The notes: generated from the letters alone by a model not told the origin. Shown: positions 16,699 through 26,097, numbered from the stretch's first letter. The stretch: DNA of 64,000 nt from Salisediminibacterium beveridgei (GCF_001721685.1 NZ_CP012502.1:1798001-1862000), one strand, 5' to 3'. Numbers and translations are program-made.

Positions 16699-17220
16699 TC
16701 AGCGGATCGCTTCTACCAACGCTCTGCCATAAGCCGGTAAATCCGGAGGACGTCGGCTGGAGATCAAGTTGCCATCGGTTGTTACAGGTTCATCAACCCA
16801 TGTGGCTCCTGCGTTGATCATATCATGTTTAATGCCTGGCGTACTCGTTACTGTGCGCTCATTCAGAACGTCAGCAGAAACCAGCACCCATCCTGCATGA
16901 CAGATTTGTCCAACGACCCGCTGCTCATTCATCATGAATTTCACCATTTCAAGAACAGCATCATAACGTCTCAGTTTATCCGGAGCCCATCCGCCAGGTA
17001 CAAGAATCGCATCGAATTCTTTGATTTCCACCTCATGAAATGCGGCGTCAGATTTAACAGGAACACCATTCTTTCCAGTATAAACTTTATCTGCGACAGG
17101 TCCAGCAATCAATGCATCGGCTCCTGCTTCTTGCATCCGGTAATGTGGATAAATCAGTTCAGAGTCTTCGAAATCATCTTCTATAATCGTCAACACTTTT
17201 TTTCCTTCGAGTTCCATCAT
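16699..17220 (-). CDS. PfpI/DJ-1 family protein
   Basis: A 173-residue member of the DJ-1/PfpI superfamily (YraA/YhbO-like). The nucleophile elbow is VGQICHAGWVL with Cys, preceded by the Glu of DDFEDSELIYPHYR. The HAG context is typical of the PfpI group, described as cysteine peptidases or deglycase-like stress proteins. The start at 17220 follows AAAGGAGGG with good spacing. The upstream HD-domain gene ends about 65 bases before it and may share a transcript. Confidence 0.88.
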   Translation of the reverse strand: MMELEGKKVLTIIEDDFEDSELIYPHYRMQEAGADALIAGPVADKVYTGKNGVPVKSDAAFHEVEIKEFDAILVPGGWAPDKLRRYDAVLEMVKFMMNEQRVVGQICHAGWVLVSADVLNERTVTSTPGIKHDMINAGATWVDEPVTTDGNLISSRRPPDLPAYGRALVEAIR

Positions 17221-17285
17221 TCCGATCCCTCCTTTTATTTTATCATATTGGGTCCAATTCCCTTTTTCACAAAAAAATAATCGGA

Positions 17286-17927
17286 TTATTTCAAACTCTC
17301 CCACTCATTGTAAAACTGTTGAAGATAAGATTCCATAAACCGGTGGCGCTCGGCTGCAATCCTTCTTGCAGTGTCCGTATGCATCATATCTTTTAATTTT
17401 AACAACTTCTCATGAAAATGATTAATTGCGGTATTCCCACTACACCGATATTCTTCTTTCGTCATTTGGTCCCTTGGAAGAATATCAGGGTCGTACATTT
17501 TATCCCCTTTATTTCCTGCAAACATAAAACAACGGGCTATTCCAATTGCACCAATGGCATCGAGCCGGTCTGCATCCTGGACAATTCTCCCCTCCAGGCT
17601 TTGAGGAGGATGGTTGTTTCCACCTTTGAAGGATACCGTCGAAACAACATTCAGTACATCACGAATCTCTTTATTGCTAAATCCGAATTCCTCAAGTCCG
17701 GAATGCACGTAGTGTATGGCTTCCGTTTCAGTTTCATGAAATTTATCATCCGCTACATCATGTATAAGGGCTGCTAATTCCGTCAGCTCAAGATCCCCTC
17801 CTTCTTTTTCAGCAATATGAACGGCTTGTTTTCTTACTCTGTCTGTGTGTGGCCAGTCATGTCCAGTGGAATCGTTTACAAAGAAATCCTTTACCCACGC
17901 CTCTGCAGCAGCAATTCGTTGTTTCAT
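17286..17927 (-). CDS. HD-domain phosphohydrolase, YpgQ-like
   Basis: A 213-residue HD-superfamily metal-dependent phosphohydrolase. Metal ligands are visible as HDWPHTDRV (His), LIHDVADDK (the His-Asp pair) and QDADRLDAIGAIG (Asp). The latter motif and overall length match B. subtilis YpgQ, reported as a nucleotide pyrophosphohydrolase. ATG 17927 is chosen because GGAGGG lies 8 bases upstream; an ATG 24 bases earlier lacks a site. It is transcribed away from the 2-oxoacid oxidoreductase genes. Confidence 0.85.
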   Translation of the reverse strand: MKQRIAAAEAWVKDFFVNDSTGHDWPHTDRVRKQAVHIAEKEGGDLELTELAALIHDVADDKFHETETEAIHYVHSGLEEFGFSNKEIRDVLNVVSTVSFKGGNNHPPQSLEGRIVQDADRLDAIGAIGIARCFMFAGNKGDKMYDPDILPRDQMTKEEYRCSGNTAINHFHEKLLKLKDMMHTDTARRIAAERHRFMESYLQQFYNEWESLK

Positions 17928-18211
17928 CTGATCTTCCCTCCAGTTAGTCATCGTGAACGGATGTCTGTTTTAAACAAATTATGAAGCGGCTGTGAACCTG
18001 TTCTATTTTTAATATTGTGCTGTACTACACAAACTCACCTCAATTAAAAGCCTATATACCAGTGGTTTTTATCACCTGCGAAATAAGTGTATCAGTGATT
18101 AAATTTCGAACATTTTGTGACTATGTGACTTTAATCATATCGTTCCCCGGTTGAATTATCTATACTGCAACTATGGGAGTTATGTTTTAATTTTGAAAGG
18201 GGAATGATCAA

Positions 18212-19225
18212 ATGTCTATTTTACCAAAAAAGAACGAGCTTGGCTTTTTTGAGATCCGGCTCGAATCGATCGGTGGACTCGGGGCCAACCTCGCAGGAAA
18301 AATGCTTGCTGAAGCAGGGGTACAGGGGCTTGGATTGAATGGCGCTAATTTTTCATCGTACGGTTCGGAAAAAAAAGGTTCACCGGTTAAATCATTTATC
18401 CGGTTTTGTGATCCTGATGTTGAGATCCGTGACCATGCTCCAATCGAACAGCCGCATGTCATCAGTGTATTCCACGAAGCACTCTATAAAATGGTCGATG
18501 TGACAAGCGGCCTGACTGCTGACGGGGTTGTGCTTGTAAATACACAAAGCGATTTCGATACGATCCGTAATGACTTGAAAGTCGAATACGGCACGATCGC
18601 AGCTGTCGATGCGCTTAAAATTGCGAATGAAGAAAAGACTAAGGTCAATACAGCGATGCTCGGTGCAATGTACCGCGTCCTTGATTTCCTTGATCCTGAA
18701 TATATGCGTAACGTGATCCGCAAAACTTTTGAAAAGAAGTATCCGCATTTTGTGGAACCAAACATCCGTACTTTTGATCGCGGATACAACGAAGTGCAGT
18801 TCAAAAAGTATGAGGCTCCACAGGATGCTGCAAGCCGTGAATTTACCCGTGTTCAACCACGACTGGGTTATGAAACACAAGAGATCGGCGGTATCATCAC
18901 AGCACAGGCAAACAGCATTGAAAAAGATTTGAGCGGTTCAAGAATCGGTTTCCTTCCAGAATACAAAGCAGAATCCTGTATTCACTGTGCAGCATGCGAC
19001 ACGGTCTGCCCGGATTACTGCTTTGTCTGGGAACAGGGCGAAGACAAAAAAGGCCGACCGCAAATGTTCCTCAAAGGAATTGACTATCAATACTGTAAAG
19101 GGTGTCTGAAGTGCGTTGATGCCTGTCCGACTGACGCATTGGCTGATTTGGCTGAAGTGAAAGGCTATGCAGAAGAAAAACAAGTGAAACACAACTTTCC
19201 ATACGTTGCAGGGGGTATGAAATAA
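18212..19225 (+). CDS. 2-oxoacid:ferredoxin oxidoreductase, fused gamma-delta subunit
   Basis: A 337-residue fusion of the gamma (2-oxoacid:acceptor oxidoreductase) domain (about residues 1-190) and a ferredoxin-like delta domain (about 250-325). The delta part has two 4Fe-4S motifs, CIHCAACDTVCP and CKGCLKCVDACP. Together with the next gene it forms an oxygen-sensitive enzyme that oxidises a 2-oxoacid to acyl-CoA while reducing ferredoxin. The start follows AAAGGGG. The stop overlaps the next start as TAATG, implying coupled translation. The acid used (pyruvate or another) cannot be told from sequence alone. Confidence 0.9.
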   Translation: MSILPKKNELGFFEIRLESIGGLGANLAGKMLAEAGVQGLGLNGANFSSYGSEKKGSPVKSFIRFCDPDVEIRDHAPIEQPHVISVFHEALYKMVDVTSGLTADGVVLVNTQSDFDTIRNDLKVEYGTIAAVDALKIANEEKTKVNTAMLGAMYRVLDFLDPEYMRNVIRKTFEKKYPHFVEPNIRTFDRGYNEVQFKKYEAPQDAASREFTRVQPRLGYETQEIGGIITAQANSIEKDLSGSRIGFLPEYKAESCIHCAACDTVCPDYCFVWEQGEDKKGRPQMFLKGIDYQYCKGCLKCVDACPTDALADLAEVKGYAEEKQVKHNFPYVAGGMK

Positions 19226-21516
19226 TGGCAATGACAGAGGAAAACGTTCCAAAAGTATCAAATGAACAGGTAGAGACATTCGAATCAGGTAATGAAATGG
19301 CTGCCATGGCTGCAGCACAAATCAACTATCATATAATGGGATACTTCCCAATCACTCCATCAACTGAAGTTGCTCAGTACCTCGATATGATGGCTTCAAA
19401 AGGTATGCATGATATCAAATTAATTGCAGCAGACGGTGAACACGGCTCTGCCGGGATCTGTTTCGGGGCTGCTACAACAGGCTCTCGTGTATTCAATGCG
19501 ACAAGTGCCAACGGGTTTCTCTATATGATTGAGCAGCTGCCGGTTCAATCTGGTCTTCGGTTTCCGATGGTCTTGAACCTGGTGACTCGTGCTGTCAGTG
19601 GCCCACTCGATATCCGCGGTGACCACTCCGACCTGTACTACGGGTTGAATACAGGCTGGGTGATTCTTACTGCAAGGACCCCGCAAGCCGTTTATGATAT
19701 GAACATTATGGCGCTTAAAATTGCTGAGCATTCTGAAGTCCGTCTGCCGGTCATTGTAGCTTATGACGGTTTCTTTACGTCACACCAAAAACGTAAAGTA
19801 AACATGTTCAAAGAACGTGAAACGGTTCAGTCTTTTGTAGGTGAAGCACCAACAGGTTATCCGGTTTCCATTGATAAAGACAACCCGGTGACAATCGGTG
19901 CCCACATGGACGGCAATGATTTGACAAACAACCACTTCCAGCAGTCTGAAGCGCTTTACAAAGCTTACGATGTATACAAAGACGTGGCGAAGGAATATGA
20001 GCAAATCTCCGGACGAAATTACGATATTCTTGACACCTATGGCATGGAAGACGCTGAAGTTGCACTTTTTCTGTTAAACTCCGCTGCAGAAACTGCTAAG
20101 GATGTCGTTGACAAGCTTCGTAAAAAAGGCGTTAAAGCTGGTGTTGTAAGCCCGAACATTATTCGTCCATTCCCTGCAGACGACATTCGCGAAGTATTCA
20201 AGAGCGTGAATACCGTACTAATCGGTGAACGTGCCGACTCGTACGGCGGTAACGGAGCAAATCTGACTCATGAGCTGAAGTCTGCATTACAGGAAGACCT
20301 CGATAACAATACAAAAGTTGTGAGCCGTGTATTCGGTATGGGTGGAAAAGACTTCTACTCGGACGATGCAGAAGCATTTTTCCAGATGGCCATTGACGCC
20401 ACTGAAGACGCTTCTTCCGTCAAGAACTTTGACTACTATGGTCAGACTCCTGGTAACAAGGATCTTGCGTTGCAGCCGGTGATTGAACCGATGACAGGAG
20501 ATAATTTCAATTCAGGCTTAATTAAAGTCACAGAAGATGAAGAAACAAATAAGCTGAAGGTGCGCATCCCGCCACTTAGACAGTTAACTTCCGAACCGAA
20601 ACGATTCGCTTCCGGTCATGGAGCCTGCCCTGGTTGCGGAATCTTCCCTGGACTTGAATTATTCTTCAAAGGAATTGAAGGGGATGCTGTCATCTTGTTC
20701 CATACTGGTTGCGGATATGTTGTCACGTCTGCATACCCACACAGCTCACACAAACAGACGATGATTCATAACCTGTTCCAGAGTGGCCCGGCTACGTTAT
20801 CCGGTACTGTAGAAGCTTTCTTTGAAAAGAAAGAGCGCGGTGAAATTGATATCGATGATGACTTCACCTTTGTCATGATTACCGGTGATGGTGGAATGGA
20901 TATCGGGATGGGCTCAGCCATCGGTACTGCGCTTCGTAATCACAAAATGATTATCCTTGAGTACGATAACGAGGGCTACATGAACACAGGTTCACAGATG
21001 TCTTATTCCACACCAATTGGTCATATGACAAGTACAACCGGTGTCGGCAAGAAACAACAGGGTAAAGCGTTCCACCATAAGGATACCGCTCAGATCATGG
21101 CATCCACGAACATTCCTTATGTTTTTACAGGTACAGAAGCTTACCCGCAGGACCTGATAAAGAAAGCAGCCAAAGCTCAGTGGTATGCGCAGAATGAAGG
21201 ACTTGTTTACGGCAAAATCCTCATTACATGCCCACTGAACTGGAAAAGTAACGACCGTGACGGTGAAAATATCATGAAGGCTGCCGTTGAATCCTGCTTC
21301 TTCCCGTTATATGAAATCGAGCGTGGCGAAACCAATATCACTTACGATCCGGAAGCCAAGAAAAAACGTGTTGAACTTTCTGAATGGCTCGGATACATGG
21401 GTAAGACAAAACACATTCTGAAAGAAGAAAATAAAGGGCTCTATGATGACTTCTCCGATGAGGTCGAGCGTCGTTGGAAGAAACTCAAAGTAAAACACGA
21501 AACACCGTTTATTTAA
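19225..21516 (+). CDS. 2-oxoacid:ferredoxin oxidoreductase, fused alpha-beta subunit
   Basis: A 763-residue fusion of alpha (about 20-400, with the conserved YFPITPSTEVAQ opening and ADGEHGSAGICFGA) and beta (about 470-745) subunits. In beta, the cluster cysteines are in GACPGCG, HTGCGY and LITCPLNW, and the thiamine diphosphate motif is GDGGMDIGMG followed by YDNEGYMNTG. It forms the catalytic core with the preceding gamma-delta gene. Four subunits packed into two polypeptides is a compact arrangement. A strong terminator ends the two-gene operon. It points to fermentative or anaerobic central metabolism, perhaps with pyruvate. Confidence 0.92.
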   Translation: MAMTEENVPKVSNEQVETFESGNEMAAMAAAQINYHIMGYFPITPSTEVAQYLDMMASKGMHDIKLIAADGEHGSAGICFGAATTGSRVFNATSANGFLYMIEQLPVQSGLRFPMVLNLVTRAVSGPLDIRGDHSDLYYGLNTGWVILTARTPQAVYDMNIMALKIAEHSEVRLPVIVAYDGFFTSHQKRKVNMFKERETVQSFVGEAPTGYPVSIDKDNPVTIGAHMDGNDLTNNHFQQSEALYKAYDVYKDVAKEYEQISGRNYDILDTYGMEDAEVALFLLNSAAETAKDVVDKLRKKGVKAGVVSPNIIRPFPADDIREVFKSVNTVLIGERADSYGGNGANLTHELKSALQEDLDNNTKVVSRVFGMGGKDFYSDDAEAFFQMAIDATEDASSVKNFDYYGQTPGNKDLALQPVIEPMTGDNFNSGLIKVTEDEETNKLKVRIPPLRQLTSEPKRFASGHGACPGCGIFPGLELFFKGIEGDAVILFHTGCGYVVTSAYPHSSHKQTMIHNLFQSGPATLSGTVEAFFEKKERGEIDIDDDFTFVMITGDGGMDIGMGSAIGTALRNHKMIILEYDNEGYMNTGSQMSYSTPIGHMTSTTGVGKKQQGKAFHHKDTAQIMASTNIPYVFTGTEAYPQDLIKKAAKAQWYAQNEGLVYGKILITCPLNWKSNDRDGENIMKAAVESCFFPLYEIERGETNITYDPEAKKKRVELSEWLGYMGKTKHILKEENKGLYDDFSDEVERRWKKLKVKHETPFI

Positions 21517-21528
21517 TAAAACTCAAAA

Positions 21529-21563
21529 AGGTGATCCGGCCTGAACATCAGGCGGATCACCTT
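21529..21563. terminator. Bidirectional terminator after the 2-oxoacid oxidoreductase operon
   Basis: AAGGTGATCCG pairs with CGGATCACCTT, and an inner CCTGA/TCAGG extends the stem. T-rich flanks lie on both sides, so it also serves the converging YhfH-like gene. Confidence 0.85.
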
Positions 21564-21576
21564 CTATTTATACTTT

Positions 21577-21711
21577 TTATAACACTTTCTCTTCAGCGCA
21601 CGACTGGCAATCATTTCCGTAACATTCATGCATCTCTTCGATAACTTCACCACAGCTGGCACATTCCTTTGGCGGAAGATTCTCAAAAAATTCAATACTC
21701 GAGATTATCAT
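21577..21711 (-). CDS. YhfH-like small zinc-ribbon-type protein
   Basis: A 44-residue peptide beginning MIISSIEFFENLPPKECASC. It has four cysteines as CASCG and CYGNDCQSC plus nearby His, a pattern fitting a small metal-binding fold. Size and the FFENLPPK-C-x2-CG opening agree with the Bacillus YhfH family of unknown function, as I recall it. The ATG at 21711 follows GGGGGC; another ATG 8 bases upstream closes after three codons. It is convergent with the oxidoreductase operon and shares its terminator. Confidence 0.65.
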   Translation of the reverse strand: MIISSIEFFENLPPKECASCGEVIEEMHECYGNDCQSCAEEKVL

Positions 21712-21827
21712 GGTTTCATGCCCCCATTTCCTTTATTATCACTATTGTAATACAACAGTGTTTAATAATCAACATTTGTAATAAAACACTGAGGGTTTTT
21801 TGAAAAATCAGTTAATAACTCATCTAA

Positions 21828-21857
21828 AAACAGCCTCTGTTGCTTCAGAGGCTGTTT
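21828..21857. terminator. Terminator downstream of cheV
   Basis: A 12-bp perfect stem (AAACAGCCTCTG and complement) with a TTGCTT loop, T-run on the minus side. It lies just after the cheV stop codon. Confidence 0.8.
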
Positions 21858-21870
21858 GTTCATTGCTATA

Positions 21871-22770
21871 TCACTTTACACCCAGCAGGTCGTCGAGCAT
21901 GGTTACCAGCTGACCGATCTCCGGTTTACTGATTTGTGCGTCTGCACCAACCCGTTCACCTTTGTGAAACAAATCTCCGGTAATTAGCGAGGAGAAAATC
22001 AACACTGGGATTTCACTGAGTGTCTGGTCTTCCTTGATCCGCTTTGTCAGATGATGGCCGTCCATTGCAGGCATTTCAATATCAGTAATTACACCATCGA
22101 TGCTTGTGCCGCCTTTTGTGGACGTGATATATTCCCAGGCTTCCTTTCCATCGTCTGAAAAGATCAGTTTATCGTAGCCTGCTTCTATCAGCGTATCCTT
22201 CAGCAACTTTCTTAAGATTGGAGAATCTTCAGCAAGGAGGATTTTTTTCCCACTTCGATCCCGCTTTTCAACGCCTTCCATTTTAGCAGGCGTTATCCCC
22301 GCTTCTGGCATAATATCGTAAACAACTTTTTCGTAGTCCAGCATGAGAATCATGTTCTCGTCCATTTTAATGACTCCTATGGTCAAATCTTCAAGTCCTC
22401 CACTTAATCGACTCGGTTTCTCGATTTGTTCCCAGGAAATCCGGTGTATTCGGGATACTGCATGGACGTGAAAGGCTACCTTCACATTGTTCATTTCAGA
22501 GACCACATATTTGTCCTGATTGTTTTCTTCAGATGGTGAGAAACCGATCGCTTTGGCAAGATCAATCACCGGTATCACTTCATCGCGCAGACGAATAATC
22601 CCCTCCACGTGCGGATGTGTGTGTGGCATCAGCGTAACATTCGTTGGCTGTATGATTTCACGTACCTTCATGACATTGATCCCGAAGGTGCCGGTTCCTA
22701 TCGTAAACATGATCACTTCTAATTCATTTGTCCCACTTTCAAGCAATATGCCCTTATGTTCCTCAGTCAT
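21871..22770 (-). CDS. cheV: Chemotaxis coupling protein CheV
   Basis: A 299-residue CheW-receiver fusion. The CheW-like domain (about 15-160) includes VREIIQP and GIIRLRDEVIPVIDL; the receiver domain (about 172-299) has ILLAEDSP (acidic pocket), GVITDIEMP (phospho-acceptor Asp) and LIFSS with a late Lys in ISKPE. CheV couples methyl-accepting receptors to CheA and adapts through phosphorylation. No other che gene adjoins it, but two methyl-accepting genes occur at 50.9 and 55.8 kb. The start lies behind a GGAGGGG site. Confidence 0.94.
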   Translation of the reverse strand: MTEEHKGILLESGTNELEVIMFTIGTGTFGINVMKVREIIQPTNVTLMPHTHPHVEGIIRLRDEVIPVIDLAKAIGFSPSEENNQDKYVVSEMNNVKVAFHVHAVSRIHRISWEQIEKPSRLSGGLEDLTIGVIKMDENMILMLDYEKVVYDIMPEAGITPAKMEGVEKRDRSGKKILLAEDSPILRKLLKDTLIEAGYDKLIFSDDGKEAWEYITSTKGGTSIDGVITDIEMPAMDGHHLTKRIKEDQTLSEIPVLIFSSLITGDLFHKGERVGADAQISKPEIGQLVTMLDDLLGVK

Positions 22771-22886
22771 TATTTACCCCTCCACTGCTTTAATCTGCAA
22801 TCCTGCTCATTCTTTCTATTCATACATTATCACGAATCAGTTCCTCCCGCTATCTTTCTCAGAGATTTATTTCAGAGCATTTTCAT

Positions 22887-22916
22887 TTGCTTTTGCATTT
22901 CCAAGCTGTCTATAAT
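22887..22916 (+). promoter_or_regulatory. Sigma-A promoter for the 59-aa membrane protein
   Basis: TTGCTT (22887-22892), an 18-base spacer, then TATAAT (22911-22916), about 40 bases upstream of the start codon. Confidence 0.6.
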
Positions 22917-22956
22917 GAAAACAGCATCATTTACTTTGATTCAGGAGGCGAGCATC

Positions 22957-23136
22957 ATGACGGAACGATTGAAGACTGCTTTACTGTTGACGTTATTTCT
23001 CGTTCTGATTCCCACGACCGTCGTTTTCGCAGAGGATAATGGCGAATCCACTACGACTCTTCTTGAAACGCCCTTTGTTATTGTTGGATTTGTGACACTT
23101 GGTTTATTGATTTATTATTCCATCAGAGAGTCGTAA
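22957..23136 (+). CDS. Small exported or membrane protein, 59 aa
   Basis: Starts at ATG 22957 with AGGAGG at ideal spacing. The 59 residues show an N-terminal hydrophobic segment with a possible signal cleavage after VVFA, a short polar stretch (EDNGESTTT) and a second hydrophobic segment ending YYSIRES. It could be a two-helix membrane peptide or an exported one anchored at its C-terminus. A promoter and a terminator bracket it, so it is a monocistronic gene. No family is recognised; it diverges from cheV. Confidence 0.65.
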   Translation: MTERLKTALLLTLFLVLIPTTVVFAEDNGESTTTLLETPFVIVGFVTLGLLIYYSIRES

Positions 23137-23142
23137 AACACG

Positions 23143-23181
23143 AAAGAAGGGCACGCCTCTATTTTGGAGCTGCCCTTCTTT
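23143..23181 (+). terminator. Terminator of the 59-aa protein gene
   Basis: AAAGAAGGGCA pairs with TGCCCTTCTTT around a 17-base loop, followed by a T-run, immediately after the stop codon. Confidence 0.8.
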
Positions 23182-23251
23182 TTTACTTCATGGTCAAGCA
23201 TTAATACAACTGAGACTGTCGCCACTTTCTTGGTGTGATACCAAGTTATTA

Positions 23252-24064
23252 TTATGCTTCGACATATTTGTCGAGTAACCAGCGAAAAATACCCAGTGCC
23301 AATAAGTATCCGGCAAGTATGGTTACTATCTGACCAAGATACAATACATCGCCCCCGGTTTGATCAATCGCAACATCACTGAAATCAGTAAACAGTATTG
23401 TCAAACGCTCAATCACGTCATCCGATCGGAGAAGCGGAATAAAGGTTTGTACACTTTGAAACCACACCTGATCTGATAACCAGGAGATCATCCAGTTAAC
23501 AACGAATGTAAGAACAATCCCAATCAGCCAGCCTAATGGCTTGAATGCTTTTGCCATCAGATAGATAAACACGGCAGCAAGACCGATCATGACTGCCCCA
23601 TGCAAAATCACTGCAAGGATAAACGGACTGAATTCCAGATATGCCTGCCTTACCGGTTCAATGACCGAAGTCATGTCCGTATAGACGGAATTCCCTTCCT
23701 GACCCACACTGATAATTCTTGTCAGCATGACATACGCTGCAATCATAGCATAGATAAGAGAAATCAGAAATTGACTGAGGCCCGCCGCCATTTTTGATGT
23801 GATCAGTGCCCAGCCTGACACAGGGAGGTTCAGCCACTGAACATGTGTATTACTGCGCCATTCTCTTGAAAATGCAATCAGCCATTCGAAGAACAGATAA
23901 ATCACATGGACAATGATTAAAGGAAGTGCGATAAGTAAGAACAAAAAGGATTCCTGTTCGATCAGATACAGCATGATCAAAAAGCCAAGGGTGTTCAGGA
24001 TCATAATCAGGAGAAAGCGGGGCAGAGAATCCTGCCATTCTTTTCTGAACAACGCTAACCACAT
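23252..24064 (-). CDS. ABC-2 type permease of the second ABC system
   Basis: A 270-residue membrane protein with about six hydrophobic segments and a short cytoplasmic N-terminus (MWLALFRKEWQDSLPRF), typical of ABC-2 permeases. It overlaps the preceding ATPase gene by one base and is last in a five-gene operon (ATPase, permease, GntR regulator, ATPase, permease). The arrangement resembles the ytr operon of B. subtilis, whose products respond to cell-wall-active compounds. The substrate is not visible. Confidence 0.82.
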   Translation of the reverse strand: MWLALFRKEWQDSLPRFLLIMILNTLGFLIMLYLIEQESFLFLLIALPLIIVHVIYLFFEWLIAFSREWRSNTHVQWLNLPVSGWALITSKMAAGLSQFLISLIYAMIAAYVMLTRIISVGQEGNSVYTDMTSVIEPVRQAYLEFSPFILAVILHGAVMIGLAAVFIYLMAKAFKPLGWLIGIVLTFVVNWMISWLSDQVWFQSVQTFIPLLRSDDVIERLTILFTDFSDVAIDQTGGDVLYLGQIVTILAGYLLALGIFRWLLDKYVEA

Positions 24065-24762
24065 CAGACAAACACCTCCCGCATCAGTTCCACCACAGAT
24101 TTCCCATGTTCTTCCCGAAGTCGATCCGTTTCTCCTTCAAGCATAATGCTTCCCTGATGAAGAAACATCACATAATCAAGGTAAGGTTCCACTTCGGTGA
24201 CTTCGTGTGTAGATATCAGGCCCAGTTGCCTTTCCACATCCAGATGACGGATAATCATTTTCAAAATATCCTCCCTGACGATAGGGTCCAGGCCTGATAA
24301 CGGCTCATCCATAACCAGAATGGAGACTTCTCTTGCAAGTGTCAGAATAATTTTGACTTTCGCCCGGTTACCTTTTGATAAATGTTTTATTTTTTTATCC
24401 ATTGGAAGTGCCAGTTCATTTGTCATTGCTTCCGCTTTGTCCAGACGAAATGCACTGATTGTTTTTTCATGAAACCGGATCGCCTGACGAATGGTTTGAA
24501 AGCCGTATAAAGAGTCGAGCTCTGATAAGTAAGCCACTTGATCTCCAATTGTCCTGTCTGTTTCCCTACCATGAATCTTAATTGATCCACTTGTAGGCCG
24601 TAATAATCCGGCAATCAGCTTCAACAATGTCGTCTTCCCGCTGCCGTTGGGTCCAATGATTCCCGCAAGTCCGGTCTGGTTCATCGTCCAGTTGACATCA
24701 AACAGCCCTTCGTTTTTTCCATATCGCTTTGTCACATGCTTCATCTCAATCATTGTCTCCAT
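24064..24762 (-). CDS. ABC transporter ATP-binding protein (second system)
   Basis: A 232-residue ATPase. Walker A is GPNGSGKTT, and Walker B is VSILVMDEPLSGLDP. The signature motif is HLSKGNRAKVK, with LSKGN in place of the usual LSGGQ, a variation seen in YtrB-like ATPases. It pairs with the permease that overlaps its end. The start lies 2 bases after the GntR stop, indicating translational coupling. Confidence 0.9.
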   Translation of the reverse strand: METMIEMKHVTKRYGKNEGLFDVNWTMNQTGLAGIIGPNGSGKTTLLKLIAGLLRPTSGSIKIHGRETDRTIGDQVAYLSELDSLYGFQTIRQAIRFHEKTISAFRLDKAEAMTNELALPMDKKIKHLSKGNRAKVKIILTLAREVSILVMDEPLSGLDPIVREDILKMIIRHLDVERQLGLISTHEVTEVEPYLDYVMFLHQGSIMLEGETDRLREEHGKSVVELMREVFV

Positions 24763-24764
24763 GT

Positions 24765-25139
24765 TCAGTCCTCCTTCGCATCATCCATACGCTCTTTCAT
24801 CAGGTTCAGTATCGTTTTATCATCTATCCCGAGGTTATGCATTGTGTCGAGGAACGTATCCACTTGCTTTGCCGCTATATCTCTTCGTAATGTTTCGATT
24901 ACTGCGGTGTCTTCGGTAACAAAGGTCCCCTGCCCCCGTTTGGACACGACAACCCCCTCCCGTTCCATTTCCATATATGTTCTTGAAACGGTATTTGGAT
25001 TTACACCCGCCTCAACAGCGAACTCTCTCACCGATAGTAATTTACTCCCTGGTGACATATCACCTCTTGAAATTCCGCTGTAAATGTACTCCATGATTTG
25101 TATATAGATTGGACGGTGGTTATCAAATTCCAGCCCCAT
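24765..25139 (-). CDS. GntR family regulator, YtrA type
   Basis: A 124-residue short GntR regulator. The winged helix (about 10-75) contains LSVREFAVEAGVNPNTVSRTY and GQGTFV, and a short helical C-terminus of YtrA type replaces a ligand-binding domain. The ATG at 25139 is preferred because GGGGAGG lies 9 bases upstream. It sits inside the operon it probably controls. A perfect 13-bp inverted repeat over the operon promoter (27029-27066) contains AGTGTA/TACACT half-sites like the YtrA operator. Confidence 0.87.
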   Translation of the reverse strand: MGLEFDNHRPIYIQIMEYIYSGISRGDMSPGSKLLSVREFAVEAGVNPNTVSRTYMEMEREGVVVSKRGQGTFVTEDTAVIETLRRDIAAKQVDTFLDTMHNLGIDDKTILNLMKERMDDAKED

Positions 25140-25170
25140 ATCATTCTTCCTCCCCTTTACAGCTCTGATG

Positions 25171-26097
25171 TCAATCGGCAATATCCCTTTTTGCAAAACT
25201 GATATAGGCAATTGCCTTAAACAGGATAAAATATACCAGAATGACCATTGCCGAGAATGCGATGCTTAACTCCGGGATCATCGGCTGTCCGTAAAAATGC
25301 TGCAGTAAATTGCTGTTGGCAAATAAAATGTATTTCGCCCATTCATAGTTACTCAGTAAATACACAACTTGTCCGCCTGTAAACAACAGGACCAATGATA
25401 AGCCAATCGATAATGACTGATTTCGAAAAACCGCCCCGAGCATAAAAGCGAAGGTCGTCATGATTACGAGTTCAATCCAACCGAGAAAATATGCAGTGCC
25501 CATATACTGCCACACATTCAGATCACGAATCCCATCCGTAGTCATATCCACAACCCGTGTACTCTCAATGGAAAAGTCATGCAGAACACCACCGGTAATC
25601 AAACTGCTTAAAATCAAAACGAAAAGCATCACGATCGAGAACTGAATAGTCGCAATCCATTTTGAAAAAAGGATTTTCCACCTTTTCACCGGACGTATCA
25701 TCAGCAGTTTGATGGTGCCATTGCTATGTTCACTGGCGACAATTCCCGCGCCTACAATGACAGAAAACATCGTCACAAAACTGATCAGCTGCGGATTCTG
25801 CATAGTAAAACCAACCATCGAATTGGTCGGAATCTCGGTAATGCCCTCTTCTTCCCTGTATTCCTGTAACTCCTGCTGTTCAATGACCTGTGGCGGCAAC
25901 TGGTCCGCATCGTCCATTAGTTCCGTGGATTCAATCGACACGTCCATTTCAGCTTCACTTTGCGTCTCTGTAGCCTCTTCTGTGAAACGCATAACCAGTC
26001 CGATCAGGAGCACAACGATAATAAGAATACCGAACATCACTTTTGTGCCTGTACGCTTATAAATTTTCATGTTTTCATTTCGGATTAAATTCATCAT
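25171..26097 (-). CDS. ABC-2 type permease of the first ABC system
   Basis: A 308-residue permease with an N-terminal helix, an extracellular acidic loop of about 70 residues (ESTELMDDADQLPPQ region), then five further hydrophobic segments. The architecture matches BcrB/YhcI-like ABC-2 permeases involved in peptide antibiotic resistance or lantibiotic immunity. It overlaps the upstream ATPase gene by 4 bases. Substrate unknown. Confidence 0.82.
   Translation of the reverse strand: MMNLIRNENMKIYKRTGTKVMFGILIIVVLLIGLVMRFTEEATETQSEAEMDVSIESTELMDDADQLPPQVIEQQELQEYREEEGITEIPTNSMVGFTMQNPQLISFVTMFSVIVGAGIVASEHSNGTIKLLMIRPVKRWKILFSKWIATIQFSIVMLFVLILSSLITGGVLHDFSIESTRVVDMTTDGIRDLNVWQYMGTAYFLGWIELVIMTTFAFMLGAVFRNQSLSIGLSLVLLFTGGQVVYLLSNYEWAKYILFANSNLLQHFYGQPMIPELSIAFSAMVILVYFILFKAIAYISFAKRDIAD

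Noticed and set aside
18115..18166. Promoter and FNR-like site before the 2-oxoacid oxidoreductase genes
   Set aside because: TATACT at 18161-18166 has no good -35, and the TGTGAC repeats do not form the FNR or Rex dyad.
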